Assembly (NCBI GenBank): GCA_036936605.1
Contig: JAUPFV010000004.1
Span: forward strand, 286,792,009-286,856,008
Length of the DNA stretch: 64,000 nucleotides
Source: Limnanthes douglasii subsp. nivea
Lineage: Eukaryota; Streptophyta; Magnoliopsida; Brassicales; Limnanthaceae
Direction of reading: 5' to 3'
Shown: piece by piece, positions 52,442 to 63,714 of the stretch
Position numbering within the stretch: the first letter of the stretch is position 1
Layout of the letters: each line of letters starts with the position of its first letter
The notes under the pieces: model-generated
Told to the model about the DNA's origin: nothing
Database searches by the model: none
What the model saw: only the letters and a program-made list of their open reading frames with translations
Translations under genes and position numbers: made by a program

Positions 52442-55400
52442 ATGAGAATAGCATGTTGGAATGTTAGAGGGTTGAATGACCCCGTGCGTCAGAGATGTCC
52501 GTGAGTTCATCTTCACAAATAGTATCAACGTTATTTGTTTGCTTGAGACCAAAGTTAAAATTGATAACGTCTCGCCCATCATGAGAACCATGTTTCCTTT
52601 TGGCGTTTTTTTCTCTAACCATAGTTGCCATATATTAGGCAGAATTTGGATTGCATGGAATCCAAGTGTTATAACATCACTCTAAAAAATATCACCGCCC
52701 AATCGTTGCATTGTGAGGTCTTATAGATTGTTAGAAACACCATTATTAACCTCACTGCTGTGTATGGCTTTAATGAGCCCTGAGACCGCCTTCCCCTTTG
52801 GAGTAACTTGTGCTCTATTGCCAAAAGCAATGACACCAAGCCTTGGATCGTTCTTGGGGAATTCAACGCTAATCGAAGCCCCCACGAACAATCAAGCCTG
52901 GACTCTAGACGGAATAGTTCCATTGACTCCTTCAATGATTGTTGCTGAAGTTATGATCTTGATGACCTTCGTTCATCCGGATTTCAGTATTCATGGTTTA
53001 ATCGCCAAGAGAACAACCCTATTTCCTCTAGAATTGACAGGCCCTCATGAATGGCGTCTGGGATGACATCTTCCCAAACTCTTATGCTCATTTTGACCTC
53101 CCTCAGACATCCGACCACACCCATATTATTCTTCACCTCACCACTTCTTTTCTTACCAACCATGGGCCTTTTAAGTATTTCAACATGTGGAAGCACCACC
53201 CGAGCTTTCAGGACCTCGTTTTCTTAAGCTGGAATCTCCCGTGCAGCAAAAGCCACATGAAGACTATAGTCATTAAGGTGATCCTGCTCATCACCTCCAT
53301 ATATTCCCTCAACAAGAAGGAGTTTAGTGATATCAACCATAAAGTCGATAAGGCTAAAACCATCCTCACCTTAGCTTAAGAAAATATTTTCTCTGATCCC
53401 TCCAACAGATCTCTAATCTCCATTGAAAATGAAGCTTCAGAATCCTACATTTTCTACAGCCGCGCTGAGGAATCCTTCCTTAAGAAAAAATTTAGAGAGT
53501 TGTGGTTTAGGCTGGGCCACAAGAACTCCAAGCTCTTCCACAATAGTATCCAGGCCCATAGAGCCCGAAATAAGATCCTCTCAATCACGACCCCGGGGGG
53601 CTCCGCAAGTGTTAACCCTCACACCATCTTATCCATTTTCCATGACTACTTCGTCCACCTGCTAGGCTCCCCTAGTAAGGAGAATTACCCAAGCCTCGAG
53701 AGAATCAAAACCCTTATCAACACTTGTGTCCCCACTGACCTCAAGTCTGAGATGGTTAAACCCATCACGGACGAAGAAATTAAAGCTGCCCTTTATGACA
53801 TCGATAGCGACAAAGCCCCTGGACCTGACGGTTTTAGCACATGATTTTTTAAGTCTTGCTGGACAACATATGTAGTGAAATCTGTACTGGGGTTAAACAT
53901 TTCTCCCTTAAAGAAAAAATGAACCCTGAGTCGAAGAATCCTAATTTCCCTTATTCCCAAATTGGACTCTCTTTCTCTGCTTTATGATTTTTGGCCCATC
54001 TCTTACTGCAATGTTATCTACAAAATCATATCCAAAATTATTACAATCAGAACCAAGCATGCGCTCCCGACTCTAATTGACCCCTCACAATCCGCATTCG
54101 TGCTTGTGCACTCAATTGCGGATAACATTATCCTGACTCAAAACGTTCTACATGGATATCAAACCAATCGCAAAGGCCCTAGATGTGCCCTTAAAATCGA
54201 TCTCATGAAATCTTTCGATAGCATTAGATGAGAAGTGGTCCTCGACATCCTCTTGGCTATGAAATTCCCCATGACCATGATAAATTATTTAATCCAATGC
54301 ATCACCACTCCCTTCTACTCTGTTTGCATCAATGGTAAGCCTTTGAGATACTTTCAAGGGGCGAAGGGTCTCAGGCAGGTAGACCCTCTCTCCCCTTATA
54401 TTTTTGTTATTGTAATACAAGTCCTCTCCAAAATTCTTCAGGAAAAGAGCCAAAACCCGTCATTTGGCTTCCACTAGAAATGTCACAAGCTCAAGATTAT
54501 TAATTTATGCTTCGCAAACGACCTTATGATCTTTTATAGGGCCAACACTCATTCAATTAGCTTGATCCATGAGGGATTGATGGAATTTGCGGTAATTTTC
54601 GTCCTTTAGTTGAACCCGACAAAGAGCCATATCTTCTTCTCTTGTACCTCTCCTAGCGTTAGAACTGCAATTCTCAACCTCTTTGGATTCAAAGAAGGTT
54701 TTCTCCATGCCCGCTACCTCGGAGTTCTTCGCATCACCTCCAAACTCACTTACATGACAGCAAACCACTATTCTTCAAAATCACCAATCGTATCAACTCA
54801 TGGGCCTCCAAGAACCTTTCTTACACCGGCAGATTGCAGCTTTTCAGCTCAGTTCTCTTCGCAAGCCATGTATATTTGTCATTTATTTTCATCCTCCGTG
54901 CTCGTGTTCTCAATAAAATTTCCCAATTACTCTGCTGCTTCCTCTGGTCGGGCTCCGAACTGAAAGTTTCAGGTGCCAAGATCGCTTGGGACAGAGTCAC
55001 TTTGCCCAAAGAGAAGGGCGGCCTTAGGATCCCAAACCTAAAAATTTGGAATCAGGCGGCCGCCCTTAAACGTTTTTGGTCCATTCTTACAAATAACAAG
55101 AAGTCCATATGGACCCAATGGATTATCACAGAAAAATGAAAAATAATTGCATTTGGACTTTCCTCTCTCCTTCAAAGGCAAGTTGGATTTGGTGAAAGAT
55201 TCTTAAGCTTCGAAATCAAGCATCAAACCTCTATAAAGTTATCATCGGAAACGACATCGATATATCTATCTGGTATGATCCATGGCTTTTCCCAACCTCC
55301 ATCGTCAACCGTTATGGCCCCATTATGCAAAACTTATCCCGTATTTGGAGTATCAAGAATGTTGCTAACCTCTAAAACAACGGCAGATGGGTTTGGCCCT

Positions 55401-56020
55401 CTCACGCCAGGGATCCCAATCGAAATCTTCAACATCACCTCTATGAAATTATCATTGCTCTTAGCACCCTCCATCCTGTCTCTGATTCCTGAAACCTATC
55501 TTCACCATCAGCAGCACATATGCGGCCCTGAAACCTCAAAGAGACAAAGTTGGCTGGGCTCACCTAGTCTGACATAAGTATTTTATTCCTAGACACTCCT
55601 TCATTACCTGGATGATCATCCACAACAAGCTCATTACTAGAGACAAACTAATTTTTAGGGTCTTGATACTCCGCCCACCTGTGTCATCTGCTTTAACCAT
55701 CCGGAATGTCTCGAGCACCTCCTAAAGCTCTGCTCTTTTTCCAACGCTATCTGCGAGATACTATCCTAGAGACTCTGCCTCCTCTATTCCCCAACCCCCT
55801 GGAATCGATGACTTGAGGAGACAAACGCCTGGAATACCTCTAGCGGCGATAGAGGGTTCGTTTGGTAGACTTCTCTTTCCTCCATAATTTTCCATATTCG
55901 GAGAGTAAAAAATGATAGAATCTTCAATAACAAGCAGGCATCATTTTCAAGTATCACCCACCATGTACTATCTGACCTCCGCTATCGCTTCAAAGGAACT
56001 AAAGTGAATTTTCCATGGTA
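52442..56020 (+). pseudogene. LINE-3 ORF2 (endonuclease, RT), broken
   Basis: ATG at 52442 (MRIACWNVRGLND, the endonuclease start). LLETKVK follows, then a frameshifted middle with WIVLGEFNA and QTSDHTHIILH (about 53105). RT from about 53750: DKAPGPDGFST, FWPISYCNVIYKII, QSAFV, LKIDLMKSFD and KGLRQVDPLSPYIF. The catalytic motif reads FAND (near 54515) instead of YADD/FADD. A C-terminal zinc-finger-like region is barely readable near 55580-55760. There are at least eight stops or frameshifts. No RNase H is evident. Confidence 0.75.
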
Positions 56021-56183
56021 ATGTAGTTTAGACATGTTCTTGTAACATTGTAATTCTTGAGATCAAGTCGCCTCTTTATAGGCTAGACCACCATGTAATG
56101 AGGCTCAAACCTCTCTGAACAATTGTACAATTTTTCTATATATTTTTTACAGCTTTTTACACCAAAAAAATAAGTAGTTAAAA

Positions 56184-58555
56184 AGAACTAACATTTATTC
56201 ATTGGTTTTGTAAAAAAAAAGTTTAAGATTTAAAAAAACTTTATTTTTTTTAGAATTTTAACTAGTACGAATACCATGACTAGTGTCGTATGCCGAAAGA
56301 GACTAATATTCTGATAGTGTTTTTCCAAAATCATCAACAAAAATTGCAAGCTATTTATACATCGTGTTATGATAGACTTATTATAAACACAATGAGATTA
56401 AGACCTCGATAAGAGATCGAGACACGAGAAGCATCGGAAAGTCTTTACGTTTCAAGTTTGTTTCCAAAAACACTCGAATAAGTGTGTTACACTCATGCAA
56501 CTATGGTATCTAGTTTACGAATCTAATGAAAAATACAGGTCCAAAAGGCCTAATACTAGAAGGTTCGTGGTGAAGTTTCTGAATCACTTCAGAGGTTCTG
56601 CACTAACTGAGCTGAGAGAATCCATAAAACACGACGTGGATCTATCTCTTCATCAAGTAAAGAGTATACTGACTTAAGTTGGATCACACACTAGGCATCG
56701 TGGTTGAGCCAAATGTCAGATCCACTAGGACCTAAACTCTACCCAAAACTAAGAATGTAAACAACACCATACCCAAACGTATGAAGAACTTTCTCAACTC
56801 TATGGATGTGAAACAGGTTTGACCTGTCCAAATTGGTTGGGGGTTTTTTCGGTTCGAGCCCACCAAATTTTATTCAACCAAATATATAAGGGATCATACA
56901 TGAATACTGAAAATATGACTATAGACAAGTCGGGTTGGTTCTAGATTTCCAATAAAAAAACATTATCCGATCTAACCCATCCAAAATGGTTGGGGTTTTG
57001 TCGGCCCGAGCCAGTTGGGTTATTACATAATCCAAACATATAATTGGTCGGGCTTATATTGAAAGTCTGATTATAGGCAAATCGGTTGGATCCGGATTTC
57101 CAAAAATAATTAGTCGGTCTGATCTGTCCAAAATTAAATATAATGATAAAAAATTAAACTTAAAATCCAAATCACAACCTTTTACCCTTATTTTATTCAA
57201 TTATTTTTCTACAAATCATCTTTCAAACAATTTTCCTATATATTACATTAGTTACCTTCATGAAATATGTATTGCAATGACATAATCTTATTCATTTTAT
57301 TTTTAGATTTGTTGCTAGTACGTTAAATTAAACTTACCATTTTGTAATTCTATTTGAATCACCGTGGTAAAAGCATTGAAGTTATGTTTAGTGATTGGAG
57401 ACACACGAGGTTTGATATAACGAAATGATAATATTTTGAGTGTGTTGGTATCAATTCAAATTTCACCAATTTATTTGAAAAGAGTAATAAAGTATCCTCG
57501 CTTAAGAATTGTATTCTGAATAAAACAATTAAGGTTTTTATGCTATTCAATTTTAGGATTTTTCATAAACATATGTATTACCTTTATCTCGTAATTTTTG
57601 TGAATAGAAAAATGAACAGAATCGAAAAAAGTACAAAAATAATTGATCTTTATTTTGAAATATTTTTGGTTTTATTAGCTCTCATTTGAATTTTCTGAAG
57701 TTTTGGTAAAACATCTTTGAAGAAATTTGTGAAAAATATAAAAAGTCTTTAGAATATGGTTCGAATGATTTTCATAAATGAAAATATTACTTAAGTTTTC
57801 AAAATGTTTGTTAAGTTATAGAACAATGAAATGATATGGTCTAGATTTATATTGTTTATGATAACAACGTATTCAGAATATATCGGTGCTCATGTTTGTT
57901 TGTTTGTTTATATTGTCTAAAATTTAGTCTAATGAAATAGTATGGTTGGGACGGGTTAGATTATCTTAATAGTAAAACATGACAGCAATGAGCATGTTCA
58001 GGTCAAACCACGGACGACATCGGGATGGATATGGGTTCAAAAATGAAAAAAAAAAATCGACTTGTATTTGGCACGAAGCAACCTCATTGCCATTCTTACT
58101 CGATTTCGACCATCCAAGATAGTTTAACATCATCTTTAACAACTACCATAACATCCAGCTCAGTCTATGCAACAACCTATTCATCAATAGGGGTCGTAAT
58201 CTTTGCATTCGCTTCAACTTATGTCGTATTATCTGATTCCATATATGGTTTTAGGAGTTGCGTTAAGTGCATGATATTTTTAGTTGAAACCCTATGGTCA
58301 ACCCCTTGCTATCTAAATTCTAATATTCCATAACTCACAAGTTCAATGATGAGAATAACCAAGACTCCCATCAGTATTAGGGGCGAAATGGTCGTACTAA
58401 GGGGTATTCTTATTTTCAAATACATAACATGTTAAGGTACCTTTTGGAACTTGAGATTTTTGTAGGATATTTTCCCTATATATTTGATTAGTATAAGATG
58501 GATAAGTATGATGGATCCAAAAATCTTAAGCACTAAATTGAATAATTCATAAATG
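56184..58555. other. No gene seen; small repeats
   Basis: A duplicated segment of about 165 bp (56815-56985 and 56975-57140) carries CCAAAATTGGTTGGGG and GACTATAGACAAGTCGG-like words. A short plus-strand fragment at 56495-56676 (RFVVKFLNHFRGSALTELRE) looks protein-like but is unassigned; a MULE origin is possible. The rest is AT-rich. Confidence 0.45.
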
Positions 58556-58796
58556 TGATGTTTAGATCCGGCGGGGATGAACGGTTACTTTGTAAGGATT
58601 TCTTCATGACTTTGAGGCGAAATTGAAGAGTTTTAGAAACGCTTAGGGGTGATTTTGTGATACGAAGATTTCTTAGTGCCAGATTAGTTCAAGTACTGGA
58701 TTTAAGTATCTTTTTAGAGAGAGAAAGTGCTAATTAGCTTAAGTAGAGAGAGAAAGCCGTAAAATTATTCTTGGGATCTGTGAAGCATGTGTGGTC

Positions 58797-58807
58797 CTTA
58801 TATAGTA
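58797..58807 (-). promoter_or_regulatory. LTR TATA box, element B
   Basis: The minus strand reads ACTATATAAGG, a strong TATA match inside the LTR, with TCTCTCTC-rich leader sequence downstream. Confidence 0.65.
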
Positions 58808-58927
58808 CAATTTTGGGCCCCACACACTTCAACTCCCATTAATTACATTATTGATCCCTATATCTTTTTATCTTCTCACAAGAGGTACTTCTTTAATATC
58901 CTATGCGATTTTCCCCTAACATAATTT

Positions 58928-59090
58928 CTTCTTTACAATTCTCTCCTAAACAAACTTCTTCTTTGCAATTCTCTCCTAAACAAACTTCTTCTTTGCAATT
59001 CTCTCCTAAACAAACTACTTCTTTACAATTCTCTCCTAAACAAACTTCTTCTTTACAATTCTCTCCTAAACAAAATTCTTCTTTACAATT
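58928..59090. repeat. 30-bp tandem repeat in the U3 of element B LTR
   Basis: CTCTCCTAAACAAA recurs at 58941, 58971, 59001, 59031 and 59061, exactly 30 bp apart, with partial units on both sides. It lies upstream of the LTR TATA box in transcription direction. The SLQFSPKQTS peptide it encodes on the plus strand is a by-product. Confidence 0.9.
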
Positions 59091-59115
59091 TCACCATGTC
59101 TTTTATTCTCCCTCA

Positions 59116-59130
59116 TTAGTAGCCCCCCAG
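59116..59130 (-). other. Polypurine tract of element B
   Basis: The minus strand reads CTGGGGGGCTACTAA directly before the LTR start TGAGGG. It resembles the element A tract (GGGGCTAT). Confidence 0.7.
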
Positions 59131-59229
59131 TCCTAGTAAAAATAGTTTTACTGGGACTGTAAGGAAGTCACCACTTATCCCTCAAATATTATCCTCCGGA
59201 GAAAACTTCCTCAATTGCAAAATTTCTTC

Positions 59230-59420
59230 CTCGAAAATGTCTTTGACCAGTACTTCAAATGCCTCATATTTCTTTGAAAAAGTGTCTCTTCGAATGCTAC
59301 ATACATCTTCGAATGCTACATACCTCTTTGAAATGGTGTCTCTTCGAATGCTGCATACCTCTGCGAAATGGTGTCTCTTCGAATGCTACATGCCTCTTCG
59401 AAATGCCTCCTCGAAAAAGC
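59230..59420 (+). repeat. Short tandem repeat CTCTTCGAATGCTACATAC
   Basis: Four to five imperfect units of TTCGAATGCTACATACCTC and GAAATGGTGTCTC, in the leader before the antisense ORF of element B. Open frames here are repeat artefacts. Confidence 0.75.
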
Positions 59421-59812
59421 ATCTTCTTAACAAGTACATCCCTTGGGCCACAAACTTCTTTTGCCTCATGTTAACCAGTGTGGCCCCCTAATCCTTGCAA
59501 GGTCTTAGGAAGGGAAAGTCGGTTGCATAGAAATGGAGCCCATCGGAATGTGTTGTGTGAGCATATTCCAATCACCAGAATACGATGATAAGACGTTGCA
59601 ATGATTGATTGAAAAGGCATGACATAAGCAGTCGTATTTTCTTGTCAGCGAATCTTTAGAGAGATCGTTTCACATTCCTAAGATTTTATCATCTCTGTAT
59701 CTTCTCCCGCGCTTTTCTGTCAACAATTCTTCACCTAGGGTACCCATAATGCCCCTAGGCAAACAATAGGAAATGTCCCCAGGCCAGACTTTCCCAAAAG
59801 CCCACTAACTTC

Positions 59813-59820
59813 TATAAATA
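59813..59820 (+). promoter_or_regulatory. TATA-like box for the antisense ORF of element B
   Basis: TTCTATAAATACC stands about 44 bp before the presumed start at 59857. It is the counterpart of the box at 17648 in element A. Inferred from sequence and position. Confidence 0.45.
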
Positions 59821-59856
59821 CCTACTTTCTTCATTAGTAACTCAATCTTTCCACCC

Positions 59857-62644
59857 AGGATTTCTAGAGAGGGAAATCTGGGTTACAAACCTCGTCGGAT
59901 TCCAGAGTGGCTCTTTATTAGTAAAAAGTTCGAAGAGAGAGTTGCTGCTGGTGAATACACTGAACCTCAACCTCCACCATAAATACTCTTCGGGAAAAAG
60001 AAAGAGACAACACAAAGATAGGCATTCGGGGGAGCGCAAACGTTCTAAAGAAGCGCCACCAACTACCCCTGAAGCTCCTCGAACTGTAGTAGTGGACGCC
60101 TATCTTCCGAAGACCGGGGATCCTGCATCAAGCCTTCCTGCCACTCCATCCATAACAGGGGCTAGAACTCCTCGGTTTTCTCCAAGACAGACTGTGATTT
60201 CTGAGGTAGAAATTCGGGAGTTGCGCAATAAAACCCTAGCTACTAAAGGGAAAGCAATCGCCTCGGACAATCCTGAGTCATCTGTCCAAGTTGTCCAGGT
60301 TGTTGATCCAAACAACATCATCGAAACTCCTGCAGAATCATCTAGTAAACAGCCCATCCCCCCGAAGAATCCTGAGTCACGTAGTCAAGCAGTTCAAGCT
60401 ACAAGTCCAAACAAAATCATTGAACTTCCAGCAGAATCATCGAGCAAAATTCCTGCTCCTCTTCCAACCATATCCGACGAGAAGGCGAGCCGAATCGCCC
60501 CCAAGTCAAAGGGAGATGTACCACTTCCCTTAGAACTCGATGCCATCATGGGCAACAATATTCGCGGGATTGAGAACAAGCATGCTGTTGCTCTTCATAA
60601 TATATCGTACAAGTATTTCTCTCCATCAGAGGAGATGTTACTTCATACTCGTTGGTGCATCCCTTCGTACATCGACATCCGGTTTCCCTCCAAAGGAGAG
60701 ACCCCATTATCAGTAAGGGATCACGAGCTTGTTGTTTATACCAAAATCATGAACTGGGGACTAAGATTTCCTTTAGACCCCTTTTTTATCGAATATTTTG
60801 CTAAGATTGATCTTTGCTCTTCTCAAGCTGGACCTAACATGTGGTTTACATTGATGACATGCATCATGGCCTCGAGGATTTCAGGCCAAGAATTTTCCTT
60901 GGAGCAGTTCATCGGATTATCCGGATTGGCTAGGAACCCATCCTTCCCATTCTACTCATTGACCTTTAACCAAAGGCAAAAGGTGTTAAGAGATTTGCTA
61001 GAGGCTGATAAAAAATAGAGACAACAATTCATCTTCTTCCCAGGTCACCGGGAGACAGGCTCGGAAGCATCCCCTTCGAACCCCCACAAATTATCTCTTT
61101 TGTGGACCAATAAATGTAAGTGTTCGAACGAATCTTCTGATAATAGCCCTTCAAATAGTAGGAGTCTAATTTTAACTTATTATTTTTGTAGCTATGACTG
61201 GCATCTCCAAGACCTTTGCTGATTATGTAGAAAGTGCCACTACCATTTTTACCAAGCTCAGTGAATGGGACAAAGAAAATTGGGAAAATAGATTTCGCTT
61301 GTGTTTTAGGGACAACAATATGGCTCTGAGTAGACTTTGGAGGTTGAATCCCCTCGATCGATTATCCTTAAAAGAGTTGATGACCCCTCCTTCTCAAGAC
61401 GAGGTGATGGAGCGAGTGACGAACAAAGACATAGTGATTTATCTTCCAAAGCGCGCTCGTACACAGAGTCATCAGGACGAGTCCGATAACGAACTCCCTA
61501 CTAAGGGACAACAACCACAACCGGAAGTGGTCGTCGTCCCAGAGCCGACCTCTTCGGATAACAGGGTGAACCCCAATCCTGATGCTCCCCCTCAAAAGTC
61601 CGTCCATCCTCAGAAAAAGAAAAACTTGAGAACCAAAGGGAAAGAGAAGGCTGCCTTAGAGCCAATCCAAGAGCTGTCCGAGGACGGAAAACTTCCAAAC
61701 GACGCCCCCGAACCAGCCCAAGAGATTGAAGTCCAAAAAGCATTGGGTGACTCTGAGCATGAGGTGGGGGATAACTCTCCCAAACAAAACTCCAACATGA
61801 CACCTAACACTCCTCGCACCCAAGCTTCACGTCCAGCTCCCCTTTAGGACCCCTAATACTTGCTCCACTGCCTATGCCTCGAAGTAACCCTCCTCAACGT
61901 GTTGACCTTGGAATTCTCGAAGGAGATACCTCGGATTTTGACGTTGTTGGGCTAGGCTCTCCCAGCAGCTCCTTCGAAGTGCCCCTTGATGACGAATTTT
62001 CACTAAGTCTGCGAGGCCTGCTGCACACCTCTGTTATTAAGGGGAAGAAAATGCAGCATTTAGAGAATCGAAAAAACCACTATAAGTTCAAAGCTTCCAT
62101 GCTGGCTTTACAACTTGAAGAAGCCAAAAAGAAATATTCTATTGTGGAGAGCCAAACAGATGCACTGTATGAAAGATTATCTGCATCGAAAAATTATGTC
62201 ATCATGCTTGAGAGGTGCTGCTTGGAGGAAAGGGACCTCTATCAGAAAAAGACGGAGGGCCAAGAGAAACTCATCATTGAATATCAAAAGGCTCATGAAG
62301 TAGCGCGCAAAGGTTTCAATGACTGTATTGATGACTATGAAAAAATTTACAAGGACAGAGAAGGATTGGTGAAGCACATCGAAGATTTTCCTTGGAAAGT
62401 GGAATAGGAGAAGAGAAAGGTTGTGAATGCCTATGCCAGCAAGTGCACCAATAACCTTGCTGATCGAGATGCAACAGTCCGAGCGGGGCTAATAACTCAA
62501 CTCCATGCAGAGCACCCCGAATACGACCTTGGTAGTTTTTGGAAACTCGTGTCCCCGGATCTTCGTCCTCCTCATATTGTTGTTAGTGAGAGTGAGTCGT
62601 CGGATTCCGAGGGGAGTGATTCCTCTGAGAAATCACAACAGTAG
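59857..62644 (+). pseudogene. Antisense additional ORF of element B (PF04195-like, coiled coil)
   Basis: N-terminal homology to element A begins near 59857 (KPRRIPEWLFISKKFEERVA), where the expected ATG reads AGG; no other convincing start is seen. After a frameshift near 59985 the main frame runs to 61018: a Pro/Ser-rich basic region, then the core (60560-60990) with WGLRFPLDPF, LCSSQAGPNMWFTLM and LEQFIGLSGL, matching 'putative gypsy-type transposon'. A TAG at 61016 precedes a 76-bp intron. Exon 2 shows FADYVESATT and LSLKELMTPP, a basic linker, then (frameshift near 61850) a coiled coil (62040-62400), a TAG at 62405 and an acidic serine-rich tail ending at 62644. Fewer lesions than element A. 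The function is unknown. Confidence 0.8.
61116..61191 (+). other. Predicted 76-bp intron in the antisense ORF of element B
   Basis: Donor AAAT|GTAAGT (a consensus match) and acceptor TATTTTTGTAG|CT. Splicing joins AAT-AAA-T to CT-ATG-ACT in frame (phase 1), leading into the exon 2 homology. Position and phase equal those in element A. Confidence 0.75.
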
Positions 62645-62950
62645 GTAAACATGGTAGTATAGTTTATTGTGTATAAGACCTTAGAAGGCAATTTTTGTTT
62701 ATCTTCGAGGAGGAAGTTTTTGTTTTCCTTTGTTGTTTATTCGACGAGATGTTCTCCTCGAACTTTTGTGTATGCCCTGACTTGGAACATTTTACCATGT
62801 GATATATTAGTTGTCGTTTTCTCCCCCGTGTTTGCCGATTCATATTTTTATACCGATTTAATCAGCTACATTCCTTTGCCCTGTGGTATGCCTCAAGAAT
62901 TATCCGTGAAAAAAGAAATATCCTAAGGCATGGCATTAATAATGACCTAA
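62645..62950. other. 3' flank of the antisense ORF, element B
   Basis: T-rich, non-coding, possibly the antisense transcript's 3' UTR. No clear poly(A) signal could be fixed. Confidence 0.4.
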
Positions 62951-63585
62951 AAGTGTAAACAACTCGAGACACAACATATTGTGTCCCACACAATAGTTCG
63001 AAGGGTAATATCATTCGAGGAACCACCGAATGTAACCCAAATAAAAATTTAAGGCATAACTTATTGTGACCCAAACAATAGTTCGAAGGATTTAAACAAT
63101 TCGAGGCACAAATTAATGTGACCCAAATAATAGTTTAAGGCAAAGAAAAGTTTGAGGGATTTAGACAATTCGAGGCACAAATTATTGTGACCCAAATAAT
63201 AGTTTAAGGCAAAGAAAAGTTCGAGGCACAAATTACTGTGATCCGAACAATAGTTCGAAGGATTTAGACAATTCGAGGCACAAATTATTGTGACCCAAAT
63301 AATAATTTAAGACAAAGAAAAATTCGAGGCACAAATTATTGTGACCCGAACAATAGTTCGAAGGATTTAGACAATTCGAGGCACAAATTATTGTGACCCA
63401 AATAATAGTTTAAGGCAAAGAAAAGTTCGAGCCACAAATTACGGTGGCCCGAACAATAGTTCGAACGATTTAAACAATTCGAGGCACAAATTATTGTGAC
63501 CCAAATAATAGTGTGAGTGATCAAACAATTCGAGGCACAAAATATTGTGACCCAAATAATAGTGTGAGGCAAAAAATACTTTGTA
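62950..63585. repeat. 51-52-bp tandem array (about 103-bp higher-order), element B
   Basis: GAGGCACAAATTA recurs at 63103, 63172, 63222, 63274, 63325, 63378, 63429, 63481 and 63532, mostly 50-53 bp apart. Units alternate between a GTTCGAAGGATTTAGACAAT type and a GTTTAAGGCAAAGAAAAG type. It lies between the antisense ORF and pol. Units left of 63100 are more diverged. Confidence 0.9.
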
Positions 63586-63600
63586 TTAAGCAGCTCATAG

Positions 63601-63655
63601 GTACACCTCGTTAAAACCTTCCTGTGCCTAGCAGGGTAGGAAAGAGTATGCCCTC
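63601..63655. other. Conserved non-coding block downstream of pol, element B
   Basis: TACACCTCGTTAAAACCTTC and CAGGGTAGGAAAGAGTATGC match element A (21160-21214) closely and element D (39093-39145) more loosely. It ends 60 bp from the integrase stop. Confidence 0.75.
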
Positions 63656-63714
63656 GCTATGTTTGGTAACCGGAAAATACAAAAGAGGACAAATGTTATG
63701 TTCTAACTAGCTCC

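Larger units (their letters stand above)
51481..56171 (+). mobile_element. Decayed L1-type LINE (LINE-3)
   Basis: An older LINE of a different subfamily from LINE-1 and LINE-2: ORF1 and ORF2 remnants in order, ending near a short A tract (56164-56170). AAGTAGTTAAAA at 51350-51361 and 56172-56183 could be a 12-bp TSD, but it is low in complexity and the sequence inside its left edge looks like host repeat. The 5' boundary is therefore uncertain. Confidence 0.75.
58556..59115 (-). repeat. 3' LTR of element B (left end approximate)
   Basis: The inner end is set by the polypurine tract: plus strand ...CTCCCTCA|TTAGTAGCC. The outer end (TGATGTTTAGATCCGG) is a guess. A minus-strand promoter box ACTATATAAGG lies at 58797-58807. 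Confidence 0.55.

Noticed and set aside
58025..58333. Serine- and threonine-rich frame as a membrane protein gene
   Set aside because: No signal peptide, homology or neighbouring exon could be supported.
58903..59136. Open frame with repeated SLQFSPKQTS peptide
   Set aside because: It is the translation of an exact 30-bp tandem repeat inside an LTR; no start context or protein family supports a gene.
59942..59990. Start of the element B antisense ORF at 59942
   Set aside because: The codon there is TTG; homology to element A begins upstream in another frame at about 59857, so the early part is a frameshifted copy.
62950..63585. Regular repeats with about 50-bp spacing that resemble a CRISPR array
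   Set aside because: The genome is a plant's, and both the 'repeat' and the 'spacer' parts recur, so it is a tandem satellite-like array inside a retroelement.
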